DNA from: Nemopilema nomurai | Taxonomy: Eukaryota; Cnidaria; Scyphozoa; Rhizostomeae; Rhizostomatidae | DNA length: 64,000 bases | Assembly: GCA_003864495.1 (NCBI GenBank) | Contig: ML133457.1 | Location: 1,550,001 to 1,614,000, forward strand | Direction: 5' to 3' | Shown here: positions 49,801 to 62,230 of the stretch, piece by piece | Layout: each line of letters starts with the position of its first letter | Numbering within the stretch: position 1 is the stretch's first letter | Made by a program: the position numbers and the translations under genes | Notes under the pieces: model-generated | What the model was told of the DNA's origin: nothing | What the model saw: the letters and a program-made list of their open reading frames with translations, nothing else | The model's database searches: none

Positions 49801-52800
49801 AATTAAAAATCATCAAATTATAAACTATTAAAAATTATTAAAAAGACATCTGAAGGTTTTCAATTGCATCCGTCATCAGGTTTTTGAAAGACAAAAACTC
49901 ACTTACCAACGGGCGAGAAAAGAATGGAACAAGCAACCAGGAAACCGATTACAAGGCTGTTGTTGAGGAAAACAAGATGGAACAAGTTTGTCTCTAAGTA
50001 CAGTGCAACGATAAGAACACCAATGGCAAATCCGGCTGCAGTAGATGCTAACATATGGGCTGAAGTAGAAAGGTAGTGAGCAGATTCAATAATGACTCAC
50101 TAACCCAAAGTTACAGGGAACATAAAAAGCTCTTTTTGCGGCAGCAAGGACATCTTTTATAATGCCCCCACAAATTATCTCAACATTCAATTTCCATCAA
50201 TGTAGTTTTTACTTATCCAAGAGCTGCTTATGTATGGTCTACAAACTTTGAAAGATTTGTTTAATTAATCTTGATAAACTAAGAACAAACATTTGGAAGC
50301 ACATTTAGAGGTTTTGCCAGGACATCAAGCCTAGAAGTGCTGTGCCCAAGTCCAGCCCAAGGCGGAATGCAACATAAAACACAAGATCTGTCTCTATTAA
50401 TCATCTATAATTGAAGGCGTCTCTATTAATCATCTATAATTGAAGACAAAAGGGCTCAATGAGCGAAATATTTCCTTAGTGTACTACTATTTTGCTTGTG
50501 AAATCAGAGAGGGAGACTGAGAAGCTGAGATATATTTTAAGTACTAGCACAAGCTCTGTGAGTTTCCCAGGCAGCCATTAGGCTTTTGAATGCCAGGTTT
50601 CAAAAGCCTGACAACAAAACCTGATAGAAGTAGCAAAGGCATGAAAATTATATATCTATGTATTACATGTTACATATATTAAAATTATATTACATATATT
50701 TTGCAATATAGTAGTAATATTGCAACATTACATGTTACATACATTAAAATTATATTCATTACATGTTAGATACAATATACTTTGCAATATATTGGCATTT
50801 TCTTGGGATAATAACCAACAATATTAGTGGTAGTTCCCTTGGCGTATTTACAAGCCTCATCAATTGTATTAACAATAAAACTTGCAATACTGAAAATCCA
50901 TAGTTGTTTCAAATTATATTTGTATATATCAAATTTTGGCTCTCTGTAACCAAATCTATTTCATTGGTCAAATGGTGGTCCAACCGCACTCTAGCACTAG
51001 AGAAAGAAAGCAAAACATTGGAGATAAAAATTTGTTAGAGAATTTCAAAACTACTCACCAAGGTAAGTTATGCTTGCAAACCTTAGAAGAAGTATGTATG
51101 TGATAAGGAACCCAGAAAGTATACCACCAAAGAGTAGTTCTAAAACATATGAAAGCCACTGTGAAACAATCTGTTTTCAATGCATTTTAATAACTTTGTG
51201 CTGCAAAATACAAACAAATGATCACAGCAAGGAAGGAGTTAAATAACTAGGCTTTAAGGAACCATATAGTCATTTATGTATGATTGTGGAAATCAACTAA
51301 TTAAGTGACAGAAAGGTTAAATCTGTCTTCCTCTAGTGTAGTCTAATAGAGAAGAGTTATGTCTTGCAAAAAACCTAAAATACAGGGGAAATGCAGGTTT
51401 GACATTTATTTTGATAGAGAAATGATTCAAAGAGTGATCATTGAAGATCTAAGAATCTAAAGGTTCAGAGAATGATGGAATATAGATAAGCAGCAATTAC
51501 AAACCTATTGCAACAAATTTGTGTCCCATGAAGCAAATCCCAAGACCAACAAGTCCACAGAGAGTGGCAAACACTATGCTTGTTATGGAGCCTGCAAAAG
51601 TGAAAAGATGGAAACAGGGTATAGGATACATGATATTACTGTGTTGATTGAAAAATCCTCTGAATTTCCCTCAATTTATAGGTTTACAATTATCAACCCA
51701 GATCTATGAAAGGATGTTGTTGAGAAATGGTGTTCTGAGGCAAATAGTCAGACAAGTTGTAATGTTGTGGCAACAAACTTTTTTCTGACACTCAAAATAT
51801 TGTCCTCCTAATGACCTAGAATGCTACAATTTATTTCAAGTGAAAAAAGAAATAGACAGATCATTCCATAAGGATTTTATGCTTGGCAATTTTAGGCAGA
51901 GTAGCTCAAGTGATTCTCTTCCGCTTGCATTCCATTTCTATCCAGCTTCTATTTTAGCATAAGAGAAGGACAGGTGACTTATTTGGCCCCTGATGATGAT
52001 CAATTCACAAGTCAAAATATTTTGCAACTACAAACGTATTACCAGATTGCCAAAATTACATATTCACAAATACATTACAAAAAATTTTAACAAGATACAG
52101 CAGAACCATAATTTTTGCATTTTTGTCCTTTCTTTATTTGACAGTCCTCAGAGTGTGAAGACATCAGAAAAATGACAAAAGCTGACAAAAAATAAATACC
52201 AGTTGTACCTCAAAAACACTAGAGAGAGTTTATAAGAAGAGAGCTTGTTTGGCTGCCAATGACAAGTCAAAATCTATCTCACACCTATTTTTCTGAAGGG
52301 CATATAATTCTTAAATTTAAAGAGACATTATGTCTTGAAAAAGATCACTTGAAATATTTGTAATACTACCACCAGACAAAGAGGAGGTATGTCTCACCAA
52401 AAGATTTGCATGTAGACTTATCTTTAACATCACAGCCATAAACAAATGTTGGTGTATAGCAAGCTTCAGTTTTCATATTTTTGTCTCGAACCAATACATT
52501 GTACACCACACCTTGGTATGGTATCAACTGAACCACAAAATTTGTCCTTTGACTTCTCGCCACAGTTGCAACCTAACAAGGATGAAATATATAAAGAGAC
52601 ATCTAGCAATGTGAATACATACATACATACTCAATCTGCAGACAGTACTGTTTCACCCTTTGTGGGCTAGTCAGTGCAGCACAGAGCTTGTCTGAGACAC
52701 AACCGAGCTATGCTGTCAGAGCAACAAGGCAGTTTAACAGATTGATTGTGGGACCCTGCCAGAGTGCTCAAACAGCGCATGCGCAGTGAGCTTCGCATAG

Positions 52801-54636
52801 TGCTAGAAGCAGGTCCCCACAGAGTCCCAGACATAGAGTGCTCAACCAAACTAGTGTAAGGGAGCGTAATACTCAATCATACATACATATATACATTATT
52901 CATATATACATTATTCATTTCTCAAAGCAGGTTGAATAAAGCGTGGCAACTCAAAGGAACTGATGTGGACCTGCTTTATAAATTAAATGTTAAAGGAAAT
53001 AATTATTACATCATGTAAAACATAAAATAATAAAGATTGGTTTATAGTAGTCTAACAACATTTAAAATTCTTCTCTTTGTTTAAAAATCTGGTTAATCAC
53101 TTTTGAAAAGTTAAGTCATTTATAGCCTGACGCACATTTTTAGTCTGGTTTTGAAAGTTTGTACATTTTCTGTGTCCTTAATTTGCTCAGGATAGAATTC
53201 CAATCATTGTTGCCTTGTATGTGAAACTGTTTCTCCCAGTATTGTGATCAAACAGAAATAATTCTTATTCGATGTTCATAGATAATGTCTTTGCACAATG
53301 TGGTTGCTAATGCAGCTAATATTGCTGATCTTCCATTTCAAAGTAGCCAAATATAGCATTTACATGTGATCATTACTTTTTGTTACCTAGAAACAGACTT
53401 CAAATAGATCCTTCTTAATTCCCAAAAGGTTTATAACCAATTATCATTAAATGATATATTGTACCCATATATTCACCTTTTTACCATATCTCTTAATATT
53501 TGAAGGAGATGACATCCTCCATGTTGCTTCAAACAGACTTTCTTCTCCAAGATCGTTTTCCCTCAACTGATAGTAGTACAAATCATATTCAAGCTGGGCA
53601 AATGAACTAAAACTGCCACCATCACAAATATCAGGTGCTTTTCCAGCATCAAATAAGACATTGGCTCTTCCAAAAATTATTTCAACTGTAAGATATTTCT
53701 TCTTCACATACAGATTTGGATCAAAGTCGAATGCACATGTGATGCAACAACCTCCAGGTATGGGATCTATGGAAGGAAATAAGACTGATTTAGTGATGTG
53801 AACTCAAATTGTTGTTCATAAAGAAATTGAAAGCCATGGCTGTAGAGGATGAAGTCACAAATTATTTCTAATTTCCCATGAAAGTTTGATGTTTAAATTT
53901 TGACTTTTTTCCTCTGGCAATAAAAAGGAAGTAATTTACAATAACTTGCAAAATGACTAAGAACAGTACCTTTTGGGGAGAATGGAACAACTAAAACTTG
54001 GGATGCTGTGTTTGTTTGAACTGATGCAATGTATGAATTTAAAATGTTCTCCTTATCCTTCAACATATAAATCAAACCAGGAGTTGATGAATTTACATGA
54101 TTTCCATATTGCAATTTATTCTTGTAGGAAAGTGAGACATTTTCTTGCTGTGAAACTGCCTGTACCAAAACATAACGATATTTAGATGGATTTATATGAA
54201 CAGATAATTCACTATAGGTTGAACTATTAAGATGCAATATCTTTCTCTCTTCCAACTGGATATCTAAAAAAAACAGAGTATCAAAATTAGATCAGCAGGC
54301 TGTCACAAGCAAATGCATGCCAAAAATCATACACCTAGCTATAATTTTCAAACACATTCAAACACGGACCAATCAAATCACATCTTCACTACTTTTGGGG
54401 TTTAGAATTACATTCAAATTAGTGATGCATCTGTATTATTTCTGATAAAACATTTTACAAACGGTACCAAGTTCCTTCGGTATGTTTTTAGGCCATATAG
54501 CACCCACGACCTTCTCTGAGGCGATTACCTTCAGTACAAAAAGTAGCATATGCTTACCATAAGATTCCCCAATGTATAGGAACACAGACGCTAATATCAT
54601 AGTAACAACAATTTGTAATATTGAGTTAGAGAGCAT
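46807..54636 (-). CDS. TM7SF3: Transmembrane 7 superfamily member 3 homologue
   Basis: A seven-helix membrane protein of the TM7SF3 family, reported in mammals to protect cells from stress. Eleven exons in transcript order: 54636-54558, 54263-53970, 53766-53477, 52572-52398, 51591-51505, 51139-51059, 50059-49907, 49231-49134, 48701-48653, 47462-47349, 47081-46807. Phases agree and give about 564 residues, against 570 in human. A hydrophobic N-terminal signal (about residues 5-22) is followed by a luminal region with N-glycosylation sequons and family blocks IPGGC, QLRENDL and YQGVVYNVLV. A paired-cysteine segment near TPTFVYGCDVKDKSTCKSFG follows. Seven hydrophobic segments then lie in exons 5-11: one each in 5, 6 and 8, two in 7, one across 9-10 and one in 11. 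The block RVPFDTN precedes the last helix, as in human. The C-terminal tail is basic, with an ERTHLL motif near its end like the ERTPLL of human. Confidence 0.93.
47490..47644. mobile_element. Short MITE-like element with 5-bp target duplication
   Basis: A 155-bp insertion in the last-but-one region of TM7SF3, just upstream of exon 10. It begins CAGGGGCGCA and ends with the exact reverse complement TGCGCCCCTG. TGACG flanks it directly at 47485-47489 and 47645-47649. The left interior contains an 11-base G run. End sequence, size and target duplication length resemble the element at 29843-30009. Confidence 0.7.
50390..50447. repeat. Tandem duplication, two copies of 29 bp
   Basis: GTCTCTATTAATCATCTATA plus a few more bases occurs twice in direct succession in a TM7SF3 intron. 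Confidence 0.8.
52637..52868. mobile_element. SINE- or MITE-like insertion with 10-bp target duplication
   Basis: A 232-bp block, richer in G+C than its surroundings, is flanked by the direct repeat ATACTCAATC at 52627-52636 and 52869-52878. Removing the block restores a continuous ACATAC-type microsatellite, which supports a real insertion. Neither long inverted ends nor clear A/B boxes were found, so the class is open. It lies in TM7SF3 intron 3. Confidence 0.65.
52869..52920. repeat. CATA/ATAC microsatellite interrupted by the insertion
   Basis: ACATACATA words continue from 52613-52630 on the far side of the 232-bp insertion. Confidence 0.6.
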
Positions 54637-55789
54637 TCTTCCGTCTTGCACAAGATTCCTTCGTTTATAAAGGTTAGGCTAATCTGTCTGTACTCCTGCG
54701 CAGCAGACCATAACAAAATCAGGTTGATGGAAAACCGATGACGAAATCACAACTGACTCTCAAAAACTCAAAGGCGATTTCATTGCCACAAATTTTGATG
54801 GGCTTTTTTCCAAAGCTGAGCGTAACCCTTACCATTAACAATGATAAGCTTTGCAGTGTAAATTAGCCCGGTAGATTTTACTTCTTCTTTGATGATTGGT
54901 TGATGAAAACATCTTTTGTGAGCACATTTATTTGCGAACGCAGTTGGAAATAGGCTTGTATCCTTTCAGCCACAAAGCAATTACAAAATGTACATTAATG
55001 AGTGTGAAAACATAAATCGTTCCACTAGCTTGTATTTTTTGTCTGCAATCTTATTTTAAATCGAATATATATAATTTCAGGCTAAAATACCGTAACTTTT
55101 CTAACTAGATTATATACAAAATAAACATATTATAATTCCGATTTGTGATTAGATACAAATACAAATATATAGTTTTTAAATACAATATTACAATAAAATC
55201 ATTACGTTTTGTATACGGTGCATTTACGGGCAGTCCAGTCCCAGTTTTCATTTAACCTTTTGAATTTGATCAGATTTTCTGCAGATTTTATTGCATGTGA
55301 TTTGCCATTCGAAATTTGGGGTGCGAGAGACCTGAGGCTGTTTGAACCAAAAATTGTTTAATTGGGTCTGTAGGTCTTCCTTTTTTTATGAACGACGCGA
55401 GAATCGATCAGATGTTCTTTGTTCGAAGACATTTTGCATTAATTCAGGATTTAATATTTTTACAGTTATGAAAATTTCAATACAGATACTCCTTTGCTGA
55501 CTTACATACATTGTGCATTTATGTTTTTCGCAAAGCAGATCTCTATAAGATAAATAAAAGTCATCTTAAAAAACGCGCAAGGCTCGCTCCTGTATTTTTA
55601 CGAGCTTTGGCTCAATGCATTTTTCTCCTCAAAGACTTAAGTCTTTTAAGCACATTTAGCCTGGTTGGTGCCTTTTTACAAATCCGGACTTGTGAATGTC
55701 AATATTTGGTTTCTAGTTCATAGTTACGCCAATAGACTTTACTAAGACTTCAGAATTGATAGTTTCCTTTAAATGATAGCTTCTTTTCT
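54637..55789. other. Intergenic stretch upstream of TM7SF3
   Basis: It should contain the TM7SF3 promoter. AT-rich, with no gene or repeat recognised. Confidence 0.4.
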
Positions 55790-56215
55790 CAAGACGTTAA
55801 TTAAATGAGGTAAGTTTGAGTATTTACTAAGTGTTGTCGTCTGCGTAATTAGCAAGAGATGCACTTATAATTAAATATTACAGGTCATTGATGTAGAAAC
55901 TAAAGAAATGGGGTCGGGACTGATGCTTGCGGTACCCCTGATAAAACATTGAAAACCACTGTATGAGTAAATAAGGAACAGAGAACTTTACTCAAAGCAA
56001 AAACAAGGAATGTAATCATTTTTGATACTGGTATCTATAGATTTTGATGGCGGAATGGATAGCTCATTCGCAGCTAGACGGATATATTTAGGGTGTATTC
56101 TATCTTCACCGGTCGATTTCATATCATTTATTGAGAACAAGAGTTTGAAAAAATCGTCTGGTTTAGCTTCATTAAGAGGAAATGTGCCAAAGAATTTGGA
56201 ATGATGGCTCATGTA
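55790..56215 (-). pseudogene. Non-LTR retrotransposon (LINE) reverse transcriptase fragment
   Basis: On the minus strand the block KSTGEDRIHPKYIRLAANEL (near 56120) corresponds to the KATGPDGIPxxLLKLAA region of CR1/RTE/L2-type reverse transcriptases. Further on, LSGVPQASV near 55935 corresponds to the conserved GVPQGSVLGP motif, and NYADDN at about 55833-55850 is the catalytic YADD box. The order is right, but frame changes and stops separate the blocks, so the copy is dead. Both ends of the element are missing. Confidence 0.75.
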
Positions 56216-57030
56216 CTACGGTGATTTTGGTATTCCTGCAGAATCAGTCTAACTATATGACTATCATCGTTAAAGGGTGCGCTTTTTGCCGTGCTAGTCT
56301 GTTTCCTTCTAAAACATTGTGTACTGCCCTTGTGAACTTTTTTGGCTTACGTGAATGCCAACCTATAGTGAATTTTGGGGTCTGCAATTATGCGTTCAGT
56401 TGATTTTGAGGTCTGCAATTTTGCGCAAGGTTTTGTGGCGTAATGCCAGAGTTGAAAGAATTGTGGGCAGCAGGGCCGACAGAAATCGGAGGACAGGGGT
56501 TTTCAAGCTAAGCAAAATACAAGCTGGTTAGAAGGTTAACATAAATGGTGCAATACCTACCACAATCATAATGCAATGTATTATTCTGTAACATACACAT
56601 CACACTGGGACTGGTTTCCTCGCATCAACCTTTTGACTCCCTCTAAGGGTTTGGGCAAACAATTTTTTATCCTGAAGTTCTTTAGACTGGCGAATAGGGG
56701 TCAAAATCTGTCGACTGGACGGAGAGTGCTCTCCCACTTCTTGCCTGGAGTTTTCTGAAGTGTCCCAACAAGGAGCTAGCCATGTACAATATTGTCGTGC
56801 TGCAAAACGAAGCGAATCAATTTGCGTTCGGCCTTTCATAGATTGACTAGAAGCTGGATTTTTGTCCAAAAATTTTCCTAGGAGAGGGAGGGGCTTAACA
56901 GCTATTTTGGTGTGTCGTCAAGAGAGAAGCAAAGCAAACATAGGAATATTTCAAAGGACTTTTTGTCGGGCGCTGTGAAGTTCTCACAGTTCCCTGTGTC
57001 TTGGTAACACCTGCCGGGTCAACTTTATCG
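56216..57030. other. Intergenic stretch before the forkhead gene
   Basis: No gene or repeat was recognised. It lies between the LINE fragment and the likely promoter of the forkhead gene. Confidence 0.35.
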
Positions 57031-57033
57031 AAA

Positions 57034-57044
57034 TTGGCGCGAAA
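57034..57044 (+). promoter_or_regulatory. E2F-type site upstream of the forkhead gene
   Basis: TTGGCGCGAAA matches the E2F consensus TTTSGCGCGAAA at all but the first base. A good splice donor, CTG then GTAAGTGG, lies at 57177-57178. A noncoding first exon starting between the two is plausible, with the site in its promoter. Confidence 0.45.
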
Positions 57045-57598
57045 GCTTTGCAAATTTCAACGGAAGCTCTTAAAGCCTTAAAGCTGAAACGTTGGATGCT
57101 TTCTGATATGAACTAATCAATCGACAAATAACATCGCAGTAGAAATATATTAAAATTTAACAGTCTACTGGCCTCTGGTAAGTGGAAAAATTTTATCGTT
57201 TTAGTCTAAAAGCTTGTTGATGACCAGGAACACAAGGGGATCCCCTTCTGGGCCTAGGCCGGATCGAGTCCTTATGGTTTTCATCTAAACTGATGTCTAA
57301 CGATTCTGTTAGGGGAAAGAAGCAACAATACCAGGAAGATAGGAATTTCACGCAAATATAAATACTGAAATTAATAGATACTGAAGTTCAAAGGGCGCAT
57401 TTTAAATGAGATTTTCGATCTCTTGAAAACTACCTTATTGCGCGCCTACCTCTTTGGAATTTTGGAATGCCCACGCACAATTTTGGATGCCCACACCCTA
57501 GGTTTCATCCTTTATTCATGGCCACATTATTTTGCCCAGATTATTCAAATTATAATTATTCTGATTCGTGATGTTTCGATTTGTTTTTCGTACACCAG

Positions 57599-59661
57599 AT
57601 ACCATCATCAAAGCCAGTTTATGAAGAAATCCTAATCGCAAACATTCCAATTGTTTGGCTTCCTGATAAAAGAAAATGGTGCTTCATTGCATATCAAGTA
57701 CTTAGCAAATCAGAGTTAAGGTTTCAACAGATGCAACCGGTTAAAAGGAATGCGCTGAATATATGTTTTGCTGAATCCAATTGGCAACAGAATGCAGACG
57801 ATTCTAGGCATTGATTGCACTTCCATCAAGAAAGAGGACCCTGATACTTTTTTGTCAGATGCCCTGGATTTCAATAGAGGTGTGACTTCTGATAATAGCA
57901 GCAATGTTTCGCAACAATTGAAAACTGAGGAATTTGAAGAAAAGGGAGATTTTTTTTATCAGATTTACACTCCACTGAAAAGCAAAAATGGAAAAGGGTA
58001 TTCAGATGGCTCCAGCCAAAAAAAATGCTCACGAAAGCCACCATTTTCATTCTCCAAAATAATTCAGGATCTTTTGCTTGAGCATGGAAGGACAACAGTG
58101 AAGGAAATTTTCAAGAAGCTAGCACACAAATTCCCAGAACATTTTAACTTAAATGACAAAAGATGGCAGGTAAAATGAATTCAGATTTATGCTTAGCACT
58201 GGAGAACCCATGCTTATTTCATTTTTAATGTTTGTACATAGCAGCTTGTTTCTTTCTTTCTTTGAAACAAGCCTTTGATAAACCCTGCAGGACTGCCACT
58301 TATTGCTTGCAATATCCCGCTTCATCTGCCCTACAAAATGTTTCCCAAACCAGAAGCAATATGTCCAAAGCTAGTTTCTGCATAAATTATTTGATGTGTA
58401 AAGAGACTCTTAGTTATATAATTATTCCATATACCCTAAGAGCAAAATTTTAAAATAAAGAAAACTGTCCATTTTTGAATTGATAGCCGTTTCTGTTTCT
58501 TATAGCATAAATTAAGACTGTATTTACTTTTTGCCTAATCAGCCAAATGTATATATCCTTCTTTCTTCACAGTTTTAGTTTTGTTATTATCATTTGTGTG
58601 GAAAAATAAGATTCCCTTCTATCTCCATTCATTTTTAGGCTAGTGTTCGTAGCTGTTTAACACAGAAAGATCATTTTGTCAATGAAAAAATGGAAGGCAA
58701 GGGAAGTTTTTGGAAGCTGTCAGATACTGTCCTTAGGAAGTTAAACTCGCATGTTTTTGAGTCTGGAAGTCTGGCAAAAGAAAATTTGCCTATTGACAGA
58801 GGATCTTGGAACAGTGGGAAATATGTAACAATTGCCCCAAAACCTTTCTCTCATAGTGAAAAAAGTCTAGATGGAAGCATTCCTCGACTTCATTGGAACA
58901 CCCCGCTTAAGCCAAGAGACATAAATGAAAGTCGACTTTGCCATTCAGAGGACAAAAATTTGTTCAGAGAAAAGAACTTAATTAAGTTCAACAAGGATTT
59001 TTCAAAAACAGATTGGCGAATTCAACCCATCGAAAATTCCATTACAAACATATCAAAGGCTAAAAGAAAAAAGGAGTTTGAATTTCAACCAAAGTCAAAA
59101 GTCTGTAAAAGGCTTTTGGATAATTCAGCTTCAAATATTCATTTCAAGATAAACTGTAATTCATCTTCAAATGGGGGATTCCTCCCTCTGGAGCAGGTAA
59201 ATTCAATTAAAACTGAAAATGCAAGCTTCAATGTAGAAGATCAAGGTGCTGAAAGTTTGACTAGGATGACAACATTCCGAGACCACCCTGATTTTCCCTT
59301 TTCAACTTCGAACTATCGCTCTTCTAATCAGACTTATCTTGCTGGAGAAACCATTTCAGAGCAGCAAGATGTGTCACCAGGATTGGCTGATGCTTCTGCA
59401 GAGAAGTGTACAGGCTCCATCAATGATAACAAAACTTCAAGCAACCCTGCAACTGATTCAGAAGCAGCCCTAGATGATTTGAAATATGATTCAAGCAATG
59501 ATGCTCAAAGGTGTAAAAATGAAGGATATAACAAATTTGAAGATGTTTTTGAAGTGCTTCATAGAGATTCACAAAGCTCTTTTACTGATGCTTACCAACT
59601 AACTGATAGTGGATCTGTAGAATTTTCAATTCTTGATGATCTAGAATTTGATGAAACTTAG
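57599..59661 (+). CDS. Divergent forkhead-domain transcription factor (FoxM-like?)
   Basis: A nuclear DNA-binding protein is inferred. Two exons are supported: one ending at 58169 with a GTAAAA donor, and 58639-59661. The junction falls inside the forkhead domain, which reads RKPPFSFSKIIQDLLLE at its start, then KEIFKKLAHKFPEHF, RWQ joined to ASVRSCLTQKDHF, and the wing GKGSFWKLSD. Framework residues (PPFS, W, SVR, F, G, W) are kept. The usual recognition helix NS-I/V-RHNLS is altered, losing the base-contacting Asn and His. About 320 residues follow, ending in an acidic, probably activating, tail. The start is unclear: ATG 57793 opens the main frame, but a good-looking frame (KPVYEEIL onward, ATG 57731) runs through 57599-57814 and would need a one-base shift to join. 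An SIKKED block before the domain recalls FOXM1, but the subfamily is only suggested. Confidence 0.7.
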
Positions 59662-59676
59662 ACTACTGCATTTATA

Positions 59677-59682
59677 AATAAA
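59677..59682 (+). terminator. Likely poly(A) signal of the forkhead gene
   Basis: AATAAA 16 bp after the stop codon, very close to it. Later sites may also be used. Confidence 0.4.
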
Positions 59683-62230
59683 AACAAAGTCAGGAAAGGT
59701 TTAATTTTCAACAGAGAGGAATAATGTATAACTTTTTTGAAAAGAAAACCAATTGAAAAACCTTTTCTTTGGTAGATATTATAGTCATTAACTGATGTAT
59801 CTTTGTAATGTTGGTTAATATCAGTCCCACCAATTGAACATCTATATTGTCGACTTAATTATAACTCATCCGTTTTGGTCTGTGCTAATAACCGACTGGA
59901 CATCACTCCTGTAAAAAGAAGATTGATTTTTTTGTTCAAGTTATGAAAAGAAGCAGCAAATGAAATTTATTAAATTTTGATTTTATCTTTTAGCAAAGTT
60001 GACAGATTCCTTATGTAGTTTGATGAAAGTTAGTGATTTTAGAAGTTGTAGCTTTACTTCTTGGATATGCAGATTCAATCGCCTCATTTGTCATCGCTGT
60101 GCAATATTTAGAAACGTAATTTTCGCTGTTTGCCTCAATACATTAAATGGCATACTAAGAAGCATATCAAGTCAAATGGACCTTCATCATTTCACCCCCT
60201 CTGACAAATTTTGATGCCACCAGTTTGCATTCTCCTGTGTAATAGATATCCCCCTTGCCGTTTTGATTGCAACTGAGGGGAATCATAGAAAGTCATCTTT
60301 ATCGCCCAATCGCCGCCATAAGCTGAAATATGCATGCTAAGGAGCCCAGTGTCAATGCCATTTGCTTCCACTAACTCTGCTGGAAGCGTAAGATTTTCAT
60401 GCTTCTATATTCATAACTAGTATCACATTGATAGACTAAGACGCAACGACACAGTGGGTATTTTTAAGGGAGCAATTCGGTTTTCTAAATAACGTTTGTG
60501 TACAGTCTGATTAGATTTTAAGTAAATCGCTTTACTGTTTTATAGCATAATTTTATAAGGGAGACCTAGTTTTTAATATATGCAAATTCACTGTCCATCT
60601 TGAATTCTATTGATTAAGTTGTTGTTATTATTAGGCTGTTACTAAATTATTGACCAGAGCATCCATTGATTCAGCAAATTGTGCTTTTATTTATCTATCT
60701 CTCGCAAATTTTTCTCTTTCTTATAACGATGTTTGGATTTCAGATTTTTTATTGCATTGCGTAAAGGATGCCCTGAACAAATGAAGGTAAACGGAGGAGG
60801 ACTATTAAAAAGATCGTCCCAATCTAGACATCGACAAATGTTTAGGCGTCCTTTAGATCTTCAGATGCCCCGTTAAAGCATAACTGTTATGGTTTCTTCG
60901 TAGCATTTCATCACGATTATTAACAGGATAACATTTCTAAGCATTTCTAGGGGGAATGCTCTTAGTGAGCGATTCTTGCAGGGAGATTTACAAAGGGTTG
61001 AAAGTTCGATTCATTAATGTTCGAGTTGAATAATGAAGGCGATTCTTGATTGAAAATTCACTAAAAACACACCTTGCCCCCAATGATTTAAGGGGACTGA
61101 AGGCTCTCTTGACAACTGGAAAAACACGGGACAACCCTCTGCTTACAATGGCTTTGAAGTTAAAGGGTTTGCAACATGTCTACTTGAATTTGCCTCAACA
61201 CTGCTCCCAAACCACTTTCAACACCCAGGTCTCACCAATATTTTTCACTGGGTGATTTTTTTGTTTCTACATGCCAAACTTTTCTCGCATAAAAAGTCTT
61301 GATTTTACCAAAAATTGCTTTATTATTTAAGAGAATTGTGTGAAATTTCCCGCTCATCCTGTTCTTTGCTTGAAGCTGTGATTTTGTAGAGAACTGTGGT
61401 CTTCAGAATCACTTCAGCTTCAAGCAGGTTTACTGAGCCATTGGGGGTATCCAATAGTTGCTCCTGAAAACTTACACGTGACTTATCAGAAAAAAGGCGT
61501 CTTTCAGTGAAGATGGATAGTTTACGTTACTGGAAAAAAATCACTAAATCTTTTGTAGAACCAATTGTTTATATGGCCTAAAACGCGGTATGAAGAGACT
61601 ACCCATGGTCTCAGAGTAACAAGTGAAAGTTCAAGTCCAACAATACTTCCGTAGCTATATATTCATATGAAACTATGCATGAATTCAACAAAGTTTGTAC
61701 TTTAAAGAAATTAATTATTCATGAAATATATCAATATCCTCAACGTTAATGTCAACTTGTCTGAATATGTCCAATACGCCTTGAAGACTCGCTTTGAACA
61801 TTGCCAAACTGTTTCGTGTGTTCTTAATTCTTTTCGAATGTACTGCAAAATATTATAAATCAAAGCAAGGAAACCCTTTGCATTCCCTCGAAGGGAATCT
61901 TCGTTTACCTTCCTTTATACCTTTAGCAGAAAAGCGTAGACAGGGATGCGGGAGATGAGACTTTAGTGATTTAAAAGGTAAACCCAAGTAGTTATTTCAA
62001 GTGGCTTGTTTGGCGCATCCGGAATTTCGAAGCCTCAAATTACTGTAATTGCGAAGGAGGATGCCCTGTTTATATCTGACGTCATAAGAAGGCATATTTA
62101 CCTGGCTAGAAATTTCTCGCAGCGCATTTCAGGATGTTTTCGTCAGGATAGAGGTAACCCAGCTCGTCCACAGTCCAGAAATAATAAAAAGCAGGTTGAT
62201 CGAAGCAGTTGCAGTGCGCAGGATAGAACC
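59683..62230. other. Intergenic stretch before the SLC9C gene
   Basis: About 2.5 kb with no recognised gene or repeat. Its right end should hold the promoter and 5' leader of the exchanger gene. Confidence 0.4.
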
